From: Ciona savignyi
Taxonomy: Eukaryota > Chordata > Ascidiacea > Phlebobranchia > Cionidae
DNA: 64,000 nt
NCBI GenBank assembly: GCA_000149265.1
Contig: CH003028.1
Location: 8,369-72,368, forward strand
Direction of reading: 5' to 3'
The notes beneath the pieces are model-generated. The model was not told the origin of the DNA. It did no database searches and worked only from the letters and a program-made list of their open reading frames with translations. Position 1 is the stretch's first letter, and each line of letters begins with the position of its first letter. The position numbers and the translations under genes are program-made. Shown here piece by piece: positions 1 to 16,400 of the stretch.

Positions 1-179
1 TTTCATAAATTTATATTGCACTAAATTAAACCGAACTGCTGCTAACAGGGACATTTTATGGTTCTCAGAAATAAATTTATGTACAATCACATAAAGTTAT
101 AATATAAGACACACAACGTTCATGTTTAATTCACAACCTTTTCCATATATTTAGGAAAACATAAAGATCATACAGTTAA

Positions 180-1059
180 TTAACCCTTTAACTGCCGCTG
201 TCGACAGCGCCAAAAATTACATAAGTAGAAAAGTATACGGTCGATTTTGATCAGTGAGATGGCGCTGGAGAGCTGAATATTTTCTGCGTTTACCAATATA
301 AGATGATATATAGTTTTGCATTTGATATTTTTTAGTTATTTGAGTTTAAAAAATGTATACATATATGTGTGATTTTTAGTTGTATTAATTAGTTTTAATT
401 TTGATTTTAGTCCCCGATTAGTTGATAACTATTGTCGTCATGGTTCGCTTGTTTAGTTTGAAAACAAACCTTTCGTTTTTCGCTTGTACATTTTGGATTA
501 GGCTATTTTTTTGAGCTCATGGAGGGTAAAAACAGGTATTCTGTAGAAGAAACTGCCCTTTTGTTGGCTGATAATGATTCTGGAAGCAGTTGTGCTTCAT
601 TTTCGAGTAGTTCTAGCCATGAAGAACCCTTTTGAAGCTGTTTTGCAGCAGTTTTGTTTTCCTGGGCTATGTGTTTGTGTTTCATTGAGCGATTGCAAAA
701 AAAAAAAAATTTGGATTTGCGTATTACGACGTCATCAGTCAAGTTTTGACGTCATCACAAAAAGAGTAGTACAAACATGTTCCAAAAATAATCATAAATA
801 ACTTTGCTACATACTGTTTTGTTTGTAAATAAAAAAAAAGATAGTTTTTGTTGATCTAAACAGTAACACATGACGTCATTGCCCAATGCATGACGTCATC
901 AAAATTTTAATAATGTTAAAAAAAGAAAAATTTATTACTGAACAACTTTTCTGTTGATCATATAATGCTAACATCAATAGTTTTTTTAACAGAAGCTTCT
1001 AACCTATGGTGACTTAGCCAAAAAATGACCTAAAAAACAGCCGGCAGTTAAAGGGTTAA
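180..1059. mobile_element. piggyBac-like element with TTAA target duplication
   Basis: Both ends carry TTAA (180-183 and 1056-1059). Inside them lie matching inverted termini, CCCTTTAACTGCCG at 184 and its complement ending at 1055. TTAA duplication and a CCC-type terminus are the family signature of piggyBac. The element is about 870 bp, too short for a full transposase, and keeps only the start of one reading frame (519-635). Four GACGTCATC motifs sit at about 727-760 and 871-900 in its right half; they may be subterminal repeats. It lies in the 3' part of DIMT1, probably in an intron. Class assignment is fairly sure; autonomy is ruled out by length. Confidence 0.75.
519..635 (+). pseudogene. 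N-terminal remnant of a piggyBac-type transposase
   Basis: An ATG-started frame of 38 codons lies inside the piggyBac-like element, in the direction expected from its left terminus. It encodes a serine- and acid-rich stretch (MEGKNRYSVEETALLL, then LADNDSGSS). Such low-complexity acidic starts are usual before the DDD catalytic region of piggyBac transposases. A TGA stops it at 633-635 and no catalytic domain follows. The identification rests on the host element rather than on a domain match. Confidence 0.45.
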
Positions 1060-1288
1060 GTACTGTAGAAGTAAATTTGCAGTCATTTTTTAAAAAGCGA
1101 AAATTTTCAATTATTCAGATATAAATGTTTGGTACAACCGAAAAATCACTTAAAATATAACTTATGGTATGTATATAGTCTCTGTATAATCCAAAAATGT
1201 TCACCGTACAGATTTTTGTTTACCTTGAACATTATGGTCTAAAACTTGGCACCAAAGCACAACAGGATTTACAAAGCAAATTAATTCA

Positions 1289-4306
<3,018 letters not shown>

Positions 4307-4867
4307 TTTGATATAATCTTCAGCCAGCAATTTTAGATTATCCCTCTTGTCAATCATGCACGTTGATTTATTCCAGCATAGGGGAATCCCAAACTTTAAA
4401 TGGGGACTTAAAATATAATTATAGTTTGTCTACCAAAATCATAGTATTTTCTTTCACGTTCTTAACTCAACAAAATAACTTTGTTCTAAAAATATTGATT
4501 TACATTTTTGTGTAATGAGAAGGCGCAATATCATTTATTAGCGGAATAAATAAATAAAATGGTGCAAATAGTTCTGTTAAGATTTCTATGCTAAAGTTAT
4601 TTGTGTGTGCCGAGTCAACAATATATGACGTAACAGGTTCAGCGTATTGGCGTATTGTGTGTTTTATATTTTCATTAAAACATTAACCCACCGTGTACTA
4701 TTTTGCCGGTATATTATCGACTATATACGTTACAGGGCAGAAGCATAGGAGTTGTGTGTCCGGCCTCTACACTGTAGTTCTCAACCTATGCCGATGTTGG
4801 CAGAGTAATCGTTTTGATTTGGAAATTTTGTTTTATTATCATCAGCATCTGAGTCAGTAAACAAAAG
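4307..4867. promoter_or_regulatory. Shared upstream region of DIMT1 and CNIH4
   Basis: The start codons of DIMT1 (-) and CNIH4 (+) are 561 bp apart and diverge, so this interval must hold both promoters and 5' leaders. No clear TATA box or other motif decides the start sites. A shared promoter is an inference from the geometry. Confidence 0.5.
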
Positions 4868-6457
4868 ATGATGGGAGAAGCTTTGTTGTTATGTCTTGCG
4901 CTGGTTGATTCAGCAATCATGTTGTTTTTATCAGTTTATTTTGTATCCTTTACATGATTTATTCTAATAAGTATTATAAAACTAAACTATCCACATTTTT
5001 CTAATAGCAAACTTATTAAAAAAGAATCCAATGTGTTTGTAGTGTAATGTATATAAGCTACAATATATTTTGCATAGGTGTTATATTGAAATCATATAAT
5101 AGTCTGGGGAGTGGTCACTAGATAAACTAATGCACAATTTTGTTTTCTATATTAACTATTACAGTGTGCTCTACTACACACATAAGATGGCACCATGGCA
5201 GTAGGTTTTGACATACAACCTTTCCACTTGCTGCATAGGTTACTATCAAATGAGATGAACCGCAGCAGAAATATACTACTTTGAAAAAACTTCATTACAG
5301 TTTTGGTTAAACAAAAATAATCAACAGCAATAATTGCTAGCAGTTAAGCAATGTAAAAGCAAAAACAAATTAAAATAAACTAAGTTTGCAAAGTTTTTAA
5401 ACTAACCCACTGCAATCACATTAGTGACTTATTAATATGCATTTGTAAATGTAATTAGAAAATTTGTGTATTGAATGATTATTTATTCCTTAACACCGTC
5501 TTTTTAAATACAAATAAATACCCAGATAATAACACTATCAGATCTTGAATGCGATTACCTGAACTCCTCTACATGCTGTGAGAAATTGAACCGTTGGGTC
5601 TTACCTGAAGTAATAGCATCGTGCCTTTGTCCAGTTATTACACTGTTTTCAGGACACTGGATATTGTCCTTACTTACTCTGACATTTCCATTGTATTTAA
5701 CGAACAGGTTTGAAAACAACTTTTTTGGTATGTGGAATGTTATGCACGATTAATTATGTGCAACATACTTTTTTATCACTCCACTAAAACTGTGACCAAG
5801 AAAAGGTTTTTTAATCAATTTGAACATCTTTTTTTTTAACTTTAGTAATGTCTTGATAGTTTAAATAAATCATTTAAAACTCTGATACCTGCATTACCAG
5901 TTGATTACACAACCAAATTTCAAACTGTCTTTTTTACAGGTACTTGCGAGTTTCAGCCGGTAACATTGGCATCTACGATCCAACGGAAATACACAACCGA
6001 GGGTTGCTAAAGGGTCACATGAAGGAGACAATGGTGAAACTGGCATATTTTATTGTGCTTTTTTTCCTTTACCTCTACTGGTAAGTGGTTTTTACCATTA
6101 TAAATGTATTTTGTAATTGTAAGTATTGTATTCACATTATTGCGCCATTTCTATCAAAACATAGCTTAACCTTTAAAAGATAAAATTCTAGTAATTTTAA
6201 TATTTTAAGTCAGTGGTGGTTAACTTGGTGGGCCGAATTATTACATGAATAGTATTCAATATCTTAAATACAGGGTATGGTTAGATACAGTCTAAGGGCC
6301 GGTCAAAGTCCCTTCCGGGCAGGCTGTATATTGCCCATGCTTGATTTAAGTAGTCGAAAACAATCTGAGATGTATACATATTACTTCGAGGCAAAATAAC
6401 TTTGTTTATTTTTACAGTTTCGTATATGCACTTGTTTCCGGTGGTCAAGCATCATGA
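4868..6457 (+). CDS. CNIH4: CNIH4, cornichon family ER export receptor
   Basis: Four coding exons in consistent phase, 4868-4942, 5526-5707, 5940-6080 and 6418-6457, give 145 residues against 139 in human CNIH4. Cornichon proteins are small membrane cargo receptors that help proteins, including some GPCRs, leave the ER in COPII vesicles. Diagnostic segments are LFLSVYF at the first membrane span, [25 protein letters not shown] and [15 protein letters not shown], followed by a last span [14 protein letters not shown]. The DPTEIHNRG motif places it with CNIH4 rather than CNIH1-3. Two ATGs stand in tandem at 4868 and 4871; the first is used here. A poly(A) signal AATAAA lies at 6614-6619. The gene converges on WDR26. 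Confidence 0.95.
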
Positions 6458-7132
6458 CGAGCATTGTAACAATTAGACAGCATCTTGTTTCTAAGCCATG
6501 TGATCAGATCTACTTTTTTAACCAGATGGATTTATTTTTGCCTTAACACGGTGTTTGTAAGTTGGTGTCAAAAGGTTTTATTGCTTTTATATCGGGGCTG
6601 TGCATGAAAGTTGAATAAACTGACAGAATTGTACATTTGCTTCTTTGTTTGACAGGGTTCAGAGTACTGCTATGTACTTGAGTCCTTGGTTAAACATACA
6701 ATGTAACCTAGACCTACCCATTAACATGTACAAACAGTGCACATATGCGCCGCACATACACAGAAGGGTAGTGCAATTTTCAAAAGTAATTCTAGAAACA
6801 GTTTTTTTTACCTAAATTAAGACCATGTACATTACCCAAAAGTTGTTGCATGCCATCTTTTATTAAAAACAACATTAGATAAGCACATTCCAGCCTTAAC
6901 TGAAATAACTTTGGATGATGTTTTGCTATAACAATGCCCTGAACACTTAAAAGCAGTTTTAACAAATGAAATGGAATCCTAAAGCCCGATGGAACAGCAA
7001 ACAGATGTAAAAAGGGTAAAAACAAGTGTCAAAATGGTTGTTCTATATACCAAAAAAACTGGCCTGATTGGATTTGTTTTTCACACATGCAGCAAATGTT
7101 TTGTTAACGCAAATTAAAGCGGTTAAGTTTTC

Positions 7133-7138
7133 TTTATT
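7133..7138 (-). terminator. Probable poly(A) signal of WDR26
   Basis: AATAAA on the minus strand, about 320 bp past the WDR26 stop codon. The reading frames between 7141 and 7467 fall inside the resulting 3' UTR. Confidence 0.55.
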
Positions 7139-7453
7139 TACTACACTCTAATAAAACGATGCCTATGAAAAACTGAGGCGTTGATATTAAAAACATTTTG
7201 AGAGCAAAATTGAAAATAAGGGAGGTTCAAGCAGTGAGAAAAGCATTGTCTCGCTACTACATAGCGCAAACCGTCGACCGAAACATGCTGGTAAAAAAAT
7301 TCCACCACACAAGAATTGATAGTCGCCTGTGGTGACTTGTAAAACACACCACCTTGCATAAGCCAGCCACACAGTAAGGGAGTGAAATATACACTTTCAT
7401 TCCAAGGGACCGTGGCCAGCTCAATCTTAATTTTTCTATTAAAGAAGTGTGTG

Positions 7454-10400
7454 TCAAGGTTCATCATTTAGAGAGTTCATATTTTCCTCGTTTTCAGAGT
7501 CTGAAAGAAAACGATTTGTCTTGTTATTTCAATAAACATATTGATTAAATTTATAATGAAAACGTCTTGATTGGGTAATTCTAAAACATACATTGCTTTG
7601 GAAAATGTGGCACATTTGCTATATTTTCAGTATGCAAACTGATTTTAAACGTACTTAAATATATACAGGACTATCCTATACTGACCAAACAATGTCAGTC
7701 GTTTAGCGCACCATTAAAAAAAGAAACTTGAACTTCCCTAGTTTAAAAATAAAAACTTTAAAACCAGTAGTACCTTCATCCTCTATCTCCTGTGGCCCCC
7801 ATATTCGGATTGTGCCATCGTCGGATACACTCGCTAACATGCTTGGAATCGCTCGGTTCCAACTGACACAGTTAACAGTCTTTGAGTGCCCACATAGTGT
7901 TTCTATGGGCATTTCTCTCGATCGATGCCATATGTAGATTTTGTTGTCTGAAAAGAATAAAAATTTTATTTTATGCAGATCATTAGTGTGTAAAAATGAA
8001 GTAGCAGGATGTATGCACATGTTTAGCAACAACAAAGTAATACTGTGGCCTTCAAATATGTATTAACTACACGATTTATTGAACCACTTTTTTAAAGCAT
8101 TTTATATTTAAACCAAACCGATAAAGATCTTAGTTTAACAAGCACAATTAAACTTGCATTAACAGATGCATTTATTACACTTGCCCAATAAGATAAAAAA
8201 AACAACTATTTCCTGAGTTATTTTTTCACTGACCGTACAAACAAATCAGTGACTGTATGGAAATGGCTAGCTCGGCCAATTCCAATATGCCACTAGTCTG
8301 GTAAAAAATGCATCAGCGACTCTTTAAGATATGATTCCAATATCTATCTCACCACACTCACAAAAACATTACAAAAAAGTAACACAACAAAAGTGTCGCT
8401 ACAGATAAAAATATTAAACTTCACAAACAAAAGTTAAGTGATTTAGTGACATTGATCACACGGTTCATGATGCATGAGCCATTGATTGATGGCTCGTAGC
8501 TAGTAAGATGGAACTGACTGTTCTCCCAAACAAACAAAAGTTAAGTGATTTAGTGACATTGATCATACGGTTCATGATGCATGAGCTATTGATTGATGGC
8601 TGGTAGCTAGTGAGATGGAACTGACTGTTCTCCCAAACAAAAAAAGTTAAGTAATTTAGCAACAACATGTGACCCACCTTCACTTCCACTTGCAATGTAC
8701 TCATCATTCGTGCCACCAAACGTGGAAAATATTGTGTAGAAACCCTGGACCACTCCCTGGTATTTCCGAACCAATATCCGATCGTCGACATCCCACAGAT
8801 GGACACCCTGCAACAGAGTTTGGTGGATATTGGATGGTTAATGGTTTGAAATTATGATAACAGTAATGCTGTACAATATAAAGGAGTCCACTCCTTTACA
8901 TCATGGGTAATCACCGACTGCTATTTCCGTGGGTAAGGCACCTAAAGGTTGATCCAACTTGGCGAGTTGTTGTGGGGTGGCAAATAGTAACAACTAACAA
9001 CGGTGATTAACCTCACTGTAATAGCATAGGTATGTTTTCATTTAAAGGTAGAATATTCTATGATGGTACTGGTTGTTAGGATTTGTGCACACACGCAATC
9101 GAGGACAAAAGGACAGATTTTGTTTTTTTATGATTGGTGTACACAAAAACAAACCAATAGTGTGCAGCCTTGCATGTGTGTTTATGGACTCTTATACAAA
9201 ATAAATGGAATAAAATCGGTTTTAAAAGCAAATAAATTAACTGTGTTTATGCACAGGGCGCTTGCTCGCAAGCCAGGTAATAAAACACAAATCAACATGG
9301 ACCCATATTTAAATATCTCCATCAAACTCATTCCATCACTACTACTAAGTATAAATTTAAATCTATCTTTTTTAATAAATTTGTTTATAGAACAGACTTG
9401 TATTATTAAGTGGATCAAAAATAATCAGTACAATGTAAACTTTAAAGCTATTGTTTCATCATCAGCAAAAAGCAATGAGTCATGCCAGTATAAAGTCAAT
9501 CATCAACCACATCTTGAATATTACATAAAAATCTTAAAACTCATTAGCTGTTTTATCAAATATTTATACTGTAAGCATATACAAATACTGTAAAAACCAT
9601 GCGGGATGGCATTTAAAGGCAATTACCTTAAAATCCAGCGGGATAACAAAAAATCTTGTAAAATTAGCCTCAAAAGCATTTTAAATACATGTATATGTGT
9701 ATTGTGTATGAAACCTGTGTTGCGACGTTGAGTAATACAAAGTGACCGTCGGAGGACAGGGAGAATGACATAACAGGGTGATCTTCTTTAATTCTGCAAT
9801 ATTAAGTAAATGTGTTTTATTTTTAGACAATATGGATCCATGAGGCAGAGGACGAGATGTTTAATCTGAGAGTGGTTAAAGTTTATTCAGTTGTGAATTA
9901 GAATCAGTTCTTTTTAGCTGCACTTCTCAAGGTACATTTTTAGTGTATGTCAATAGCTACAGCAGTATAATATACTTATAATAAATTAACCTTTATGCTT
10001 TAACACAACCCCTGATCACCCTTTGTCGAATAGCTTGGTGGGTAAGTGAGTCGACGTTCAGAGATAAATGCAGTGTCTAAACTGGTTTCTAAATTGTAGG
10101 TTGTGTCCTTGGGCAATGCACTTATCACTCATCATCCAAACCCAATGGATTAATGGGTTCTACCAAAATTGAAGAGCATCTTAACCATACACAACAAATT
10201 GCAATAGATTCGGGTACTCTAGTTAAAACGACAAGTAATCTGATGGTTGAAACTTCCTAATGTATTCGCAAGGTAATTCCCAGTTAATACCATCCTGATT
10301 GCCTGAGTTAATACTTTGGCGCGCTTTCCTAATCACTGGGATAAAACATAAATATCCTATTGTCTTATAAGTTATAAAAAATATAATCTGCATTTAAGTA

Positions 10401-13400
10401 AGCAAATTGCCACACTAAGAGACTTAGGCCGAAACAATTCAATATACATACAGGGTATTCCGGTAGTTCAATTAGATTTCAAAAGATATATTTAAAACAA
10501 ATGGTTTAAATTTTTTAACTTGCACTTACCAAGAGGTATATTTGACAGATAAAAAACAATTTTGAATTGGAAATTAACTTTTTTGTTTTTTTTTCTGTTC
10601 ACAAACTGAATTAAAATCAAAACTTAGAATAGAGATCAAACAAAAAGTGCATTTCTGATAGTGGTCAAAACGTGACTAAACATAGTAAATTTAATAAATA
10701 TTTTCTTAACATGAGTTCCATTACTAAATATTTAAATTTGTGTAATCATATCCACCTCCTATAATCACATAAAAAAAGGTTTGAATGGCAATACACACCA
10801 ATTCTATTTTGTAAGCCAAAACAGTAAATCCAGTACACAAAAGCCAAAATCAGCTCAGCAATTTTTTTTAAGTTACTTTGTATTACACTTTCAAAAAAAC
10901 AAAAGAAAGACTGTATGAAAAAATTATAGTCACAACCAACTGTACTCACAGATTGTAGTCGGACATGTCATCAAAGTTGTAGGCGCGTATTCTTTGTTGG
11001 GTGTCGGCGGAAATTACGGTTTTGTTGTCGGGTAAACATGCCAGACTTTGGACCCGAACACCTTCCCAAGAATCCAGGATGTTTCCATCAAGATCCTATT
11101 GATGCAATGTATTTAACGTAAAAACTGCACTAATTGTACTAAAAATATGTAAAAAAAACTTTTTAAAAAAGGGTAGTTTTATAAGCTAAAAGCGGTGAGC
11201 TGTAAGCGGTGTAATGGCACCAGTATGTAGACTGATTGGTGTCACCGAATATATCAAAGTTTTAGCCCCATAATTATAAGAAAACCTGCCTTTTATTAAA
11301 AATGATTTTTCAAAAAAATTTTTCTTTGGAGAGCATAGTGAAGAATTAGTATTGTTTATTAAGAAAGAACGCCACTATTTAACCTTACGGAAATTTAATC
11401 ATTTACTTGTTCCATTACTACTATTGTTAATACAAAGCAGATATAGTTATATGGGAACAGAACTGCTTGTTCCATGATATTGTTCGGTCAATATTATGAC
11501 TGGCACATCGCATATACGTGTGTTTGTATTTCACGTGACACTGAATTGTAATCCAATATTCTGGTTTATTACATAAGGATATCATTAAGAGTAGAGCACA
11601 TTAATCCATAAGTTTCATGCGAATTTAGGAGTATTTGATGACTGGTATAAAGGATAATTTCCCATCAAAAACAGGGGGGTTATTGCAGAATACACATGCA
11701 CAAACATTAAAAAGTGCATCTATAATCCAATGATCCTAGTGGTCTACAATTATGTGTATATTAGTTTGACGATTTATAAAGCGTGTATAGTTGTAAACAC
11801 CAAACATTATGGCATTTTTACCATTTACACTAACCATACAGCCATCGCCCATCATACCCGCTCTTGCAAATATACAACTCACAATTACGCACCGGTAGTT
11901 TTCCCGGTGACCAGTCAACTGAACCCCTTACAACTGAACCCCTTACAACTGAGCCCCTACAACTGAACCCCTTTACAACTGAACCCCTTTTAACCGAACG
12001 CTTTTAATTGAAAAGGGGATTCAGTTGTAAAGAGGTTCAATTGAAAAGGGTTCAGTTGTAAAGGGGTTCAGTTTAAAGGGGTTCAGTTTAAAGGGGTTCA
12101 GTTAAAAGGAGTTCAGTTGTAAGGGGCTTAATTGTAGGGGTTCAGTTGTAAAGGGTTCAGTTGTAAGGGTTCAGTTGTAAGGGTTCAGTTGTAAGGTGTT
12201 CAGTTGTCATGGAACCGTTTTCCCAACACTACACAGAGTGGCAGGTAAAATACAATGAAATGAGTGGTAACTTACACACTGGTAGAACTGTCCCTTAGTG
12301 CCACCAGCCACATACTTCTGACCATCTGGGGTCCAGCAGCAGCAGCTAATGCTGTCTTCAGAGGAGTGGTTCATCTTGGTGCGGAGTTCACCGGTCTAAG
12401 TCCGTAAAGAATAAATTGCATTTAAATGGAGTTGATGCAGTAATGCTCGTTATAGAACATAGTTTGGAGAATTGATGGTAAAAAAATTGGATGGGTATGT
12501 AATAATAACAATGCTGTGAGATTTTGTGTTAATTAAAAACCTTATGAGATAAAAAGACAAAAAAAACTAGATAAAAAAGACATACATACCGCTGTATAAC
12601 AGAGTAATGTATGACATGTATCGTTAAGTGAAAACAAATTTAAGATCCCTAGAATTTTATCACATTTTCTTGAATACAAAGAAGACCTACAGTTTACAGG
12701 TTTAAATCAACTCATTAATCTACTGGACAACTTTTGCTTAAAGGCTTGCTCAAGGACACAACCGGCTTGCCAGCAAATGATCTTGATCCCACTACCTTTC
12801 ATCTTACTGTATAATGTGCTAAGAATGAGCCAACTGAATCCACATATCATACCCTTGCGTTCCATATCCAGAGTTCAGAAGACTCATCTGTCCCACACGC
12901 AATGATATGGTTGTCGTCGGGACTCCATGATAAATACCCGACTCCGTAGGTGTGACCAGTCAACGACCTGGCGTGGTCGAGTTTGTGACTGACCTGAAGG
13001 TATATAGAGTTACATAAGAGAAAGCATTACTAGCATTTCAAGATATGTAAACTTTATTGGCATGGAGAGAAGTTAATGGGCTATATTTTGTTACCGGTAC
13101 TTTCCAGTATTTTATTGGACAAATAATTATAAATTTAATTAAAATTAATAAGCAAAACGATACTATCCCATTTTTAAACTGATTTTCTTAAAAACCAAAT
13201 AGTTTTAGGTTTAAGAGACTAATTTTTATGGATATTAATCCAATCGGCAGATTGGACTTATTAGGTTGAACAACGCGCTATAGCAGTCAAATGCATTTAA
13301 TAAGACAAAAAATAAAAAAAAAATTTTTTGATGTGACATGTGGAATGACAATTGTAAATTCGGGAATATCCGTATTTGAATNNNNNNNNNNNNNNNNNNN

Positions 13401-16400
13401 NNNNNNNNNNNNNNNNNNNNNNNNNNNNNNNNNNNNNNNNNNNNNNNNNNNNNNNNNNNNNNNNNNNNNNNNNNNNNNNNNNNNNNNNNNNNNNNNNNNN
13501 NNNNNNNNNNNNNNNNNNNNNNNNNNNNNNNNNNNNNNNNNNNNNNNNNNNNNNNNNNNNNNNNNNNNNNNNNNNNNNNNNNNNNNNNNNNNNNNNNNNN
13601 NNNNNNNNNNNNNNNNNNNNNNNNNNNNNNNNNNNNNNNNNNNNNNNNNNNNNNNNNNNNNNGTGTAATTAAAAATTATTCCAATTTATTTTCCATTTAA
13701 TCCGAGTTCGAATATTTGATGTACAGTACTAAAAATCCCTAGTGTGTTTTATGCATAACTTGACTATGAATATGAAATAACAGTCACATCACATTTGTTT
13801 TGGTTCAAGTAAAATTGTCATTTGTGGTAATAACAAACAAAATAACAGGAAATTGTATCGTAATGGCTGTTTAGTGTATTAGGGCCTGTAATACTGCTTA
13901 TACACCTGTATACATTTACCCATTAAAAGATAGATTCTACATGATCATATACCTGGATAGTAAGACCATTTTATATTAAAAATCCAAACCAGAATTTACT
14001 CGAATTAGTGTGAAAAAGCTTGGTGGGGGGTGGGTGTGTGTTTCAGTTTCAAGTTACAATTTCAAACAATTAAATACATTGGTATTTAAGTAAAAGTAAC
14101 AATAAACATATGAAAGTACACAAAGTCATAGCAAAGTAATAATGATGACCAGTTAAACTTCTAAATTTTGATGCAAAAACTCTTTGTTACATGGGTATCT
14201 ACGACATGTAAGCATTTGTATAGCAAGTCTTATAACATATATGTTTCTTTAATATCAATACCAGTATGTTCTAATTAATAACAGAGACACTGACCTATAA
14301 TTAAAAAAAGTTATGTTCGTTTACTTGCTGTATCTAATCAGTTGATACATTTATGCACAACTACTTGTCTTACTGGATTGACGTCCCATATAATAACACA
14401 GGAGTCCTTGGAACCAGTGGCGAGCATGGATCCATCGTGGGAGAAACAACAGAACCACACCTCATCACAGTGGTCACTCAATACTTGTGTGGTGATGGAT
14501 GGAAAGTGATGCCTGTAAATTAAAAGTAAGCATTTTCCCACAATAGGTAAAGAGCAGTTGATACCTTCAATGGTTACTATATTTTACAGACCATAAGGCG
14601 CACTTTAAACCCTTATTGTTGTATAAAGTTATTTGTGTGCCTTCTAAGCCGGTGCGCCAAATGTATGGATCATGTACCGCTTTTTGCTTTATTGCCTTTA
14701 CTCAAAACCAGCACCGGTACTATTGTTTTATTAACAAACTGCCGTAAAATAACTGCTGTGTCTTATGTATAAAAAAAACAATCAAACAAATTTATTGACA
14801 GTGTGTCTTATTAATCTGGTGCGCCTTACAGTCCATATAATACGGTAAACAAAATTGTAAAGTATAGTTAAACTTCTGACATTGATATGTTTTAGAATGA
14901 AATTGATTGATTAACCCAAATAATAAAGAACTGTTACAGTAACTTATAAGGCTTTATATTTTAGGGTATACAAGGCTTAAAAAACTCATTAAAACTTCTA
15001 GATAATGGACTTACGTGCGGCACCGAAGACATGAATGATCGACCAGCAAAGAGTAGGATGTGTACTGAGGCAATTCGAATGAGTTATGAAATAAGCATTG
15101 ACTTTGTTGGTATACAAGGGCTTGGGTGAGTAGGGTCTTTAATCGGTTGGGAGGCATCATAACGGATATAGGGAGGTAGCCTGGGGAAAAAGTACCATGA
15201 TCAAATGATGAGCAGTGTCATTAGTACAGCTATGCTATTTCCTGAGAAATATGAATCACTCGTTTGACGTCATGATTACATTCTGGGAAAGTTTTTGTTA
15301 ATTAAATTACTATTAAAACTGAATGGAAAAACTATAGGATATAATTCATACAGTTGACAGGTGTATTCAGAGATACACATTAAAAATTTATAGAAACAAG
15401 AATTTCACAAAACAAAGCTTTGCCACCGTGTTTTGGTTTTAAACATTCTCATTATATTATATATATAATTATATAACGCTAAGAACTGAAGATGAGTTAA
15501 GTAGGTCAGATCGCTAGTAATCATCTTTATTACGACAGCACTAAGCAAATATAGGTTATTTGAAGCAACATGCTGTCATGGTGATGTCTTTACAACTAGG
15601 CTTCTCTTAATCCTGCTCTTTACCATTCAAAATAAGTTTTCAAATCAGACATAAAAGTAAAAATAAAGGGTATGCAAACACAGTTTGTTTTTATGGTGTT
15701 GGACCTTGTAAGTTACCTTGCAATTTTTCTAGTAATTTTGCTCTAGATTTGTGGCTTTTTCCATCCCAATTTGCTGCTTTTTGTAATTCTTTAGGATTTG
15801 TAATCATCAACAAGCTAAAAAAACAAAAAAACAATGGTAATTTACTTAACACATGTCAATTCAAGAAGTATTGCTGGTGTCTGAGTAATAAAGTGTTGTT
15901 GCAAAAACCACACGGCACAGGAACTTAAACATAGAATAAACTTCAAACTAAAATGACAATCTTATAACTTATAGGAAATAAATAAATATGATGCCAGAAA
16001 TATAAATTCATAGAACCCAAGATACCAGTAATGGTCTGCAATCAGCAGTTCTATAAACCCAAAGATATGTACATACACATGTAAATTCGCTGTTTAAATG
16101 GCTAAGCACCTCGACAAATGATGAACTTTATTGACGTATATCCTCAAGGGTGTGATTTGATTTCTTAGACATGCAAGAGCCTCCAGAAGCTTGGCATCTT
16201 CTAAAAGTTCTAGAAACTTCTGTTCCATGATGTGATAACGCATTTTCTGTTAAAAAAACGTGGAATTCAAAGTAACACTAAGTTTGGGGAATATCATGAA
16301 AAATAAAATACACTAATAGTATAACATTAGAATGAACAAAAGAAAATAAAAATCATGTATAACTATTATTATGACACTACTTCTACACAATCAAGGGATT

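Noticed and set aside
6792..7025. A minus-strand frame with an exon-like look
   Set aside because: It lies beyond the likely WDR26 poly(A) site, has no partner exons and no recognised domain.
7141..7467. A 108-codon minus-strand frame
   Set aside because: It starts past the WDR26 stop codon and before its poly(A) signal, has no known motif, and is best explained as 3' UTR.
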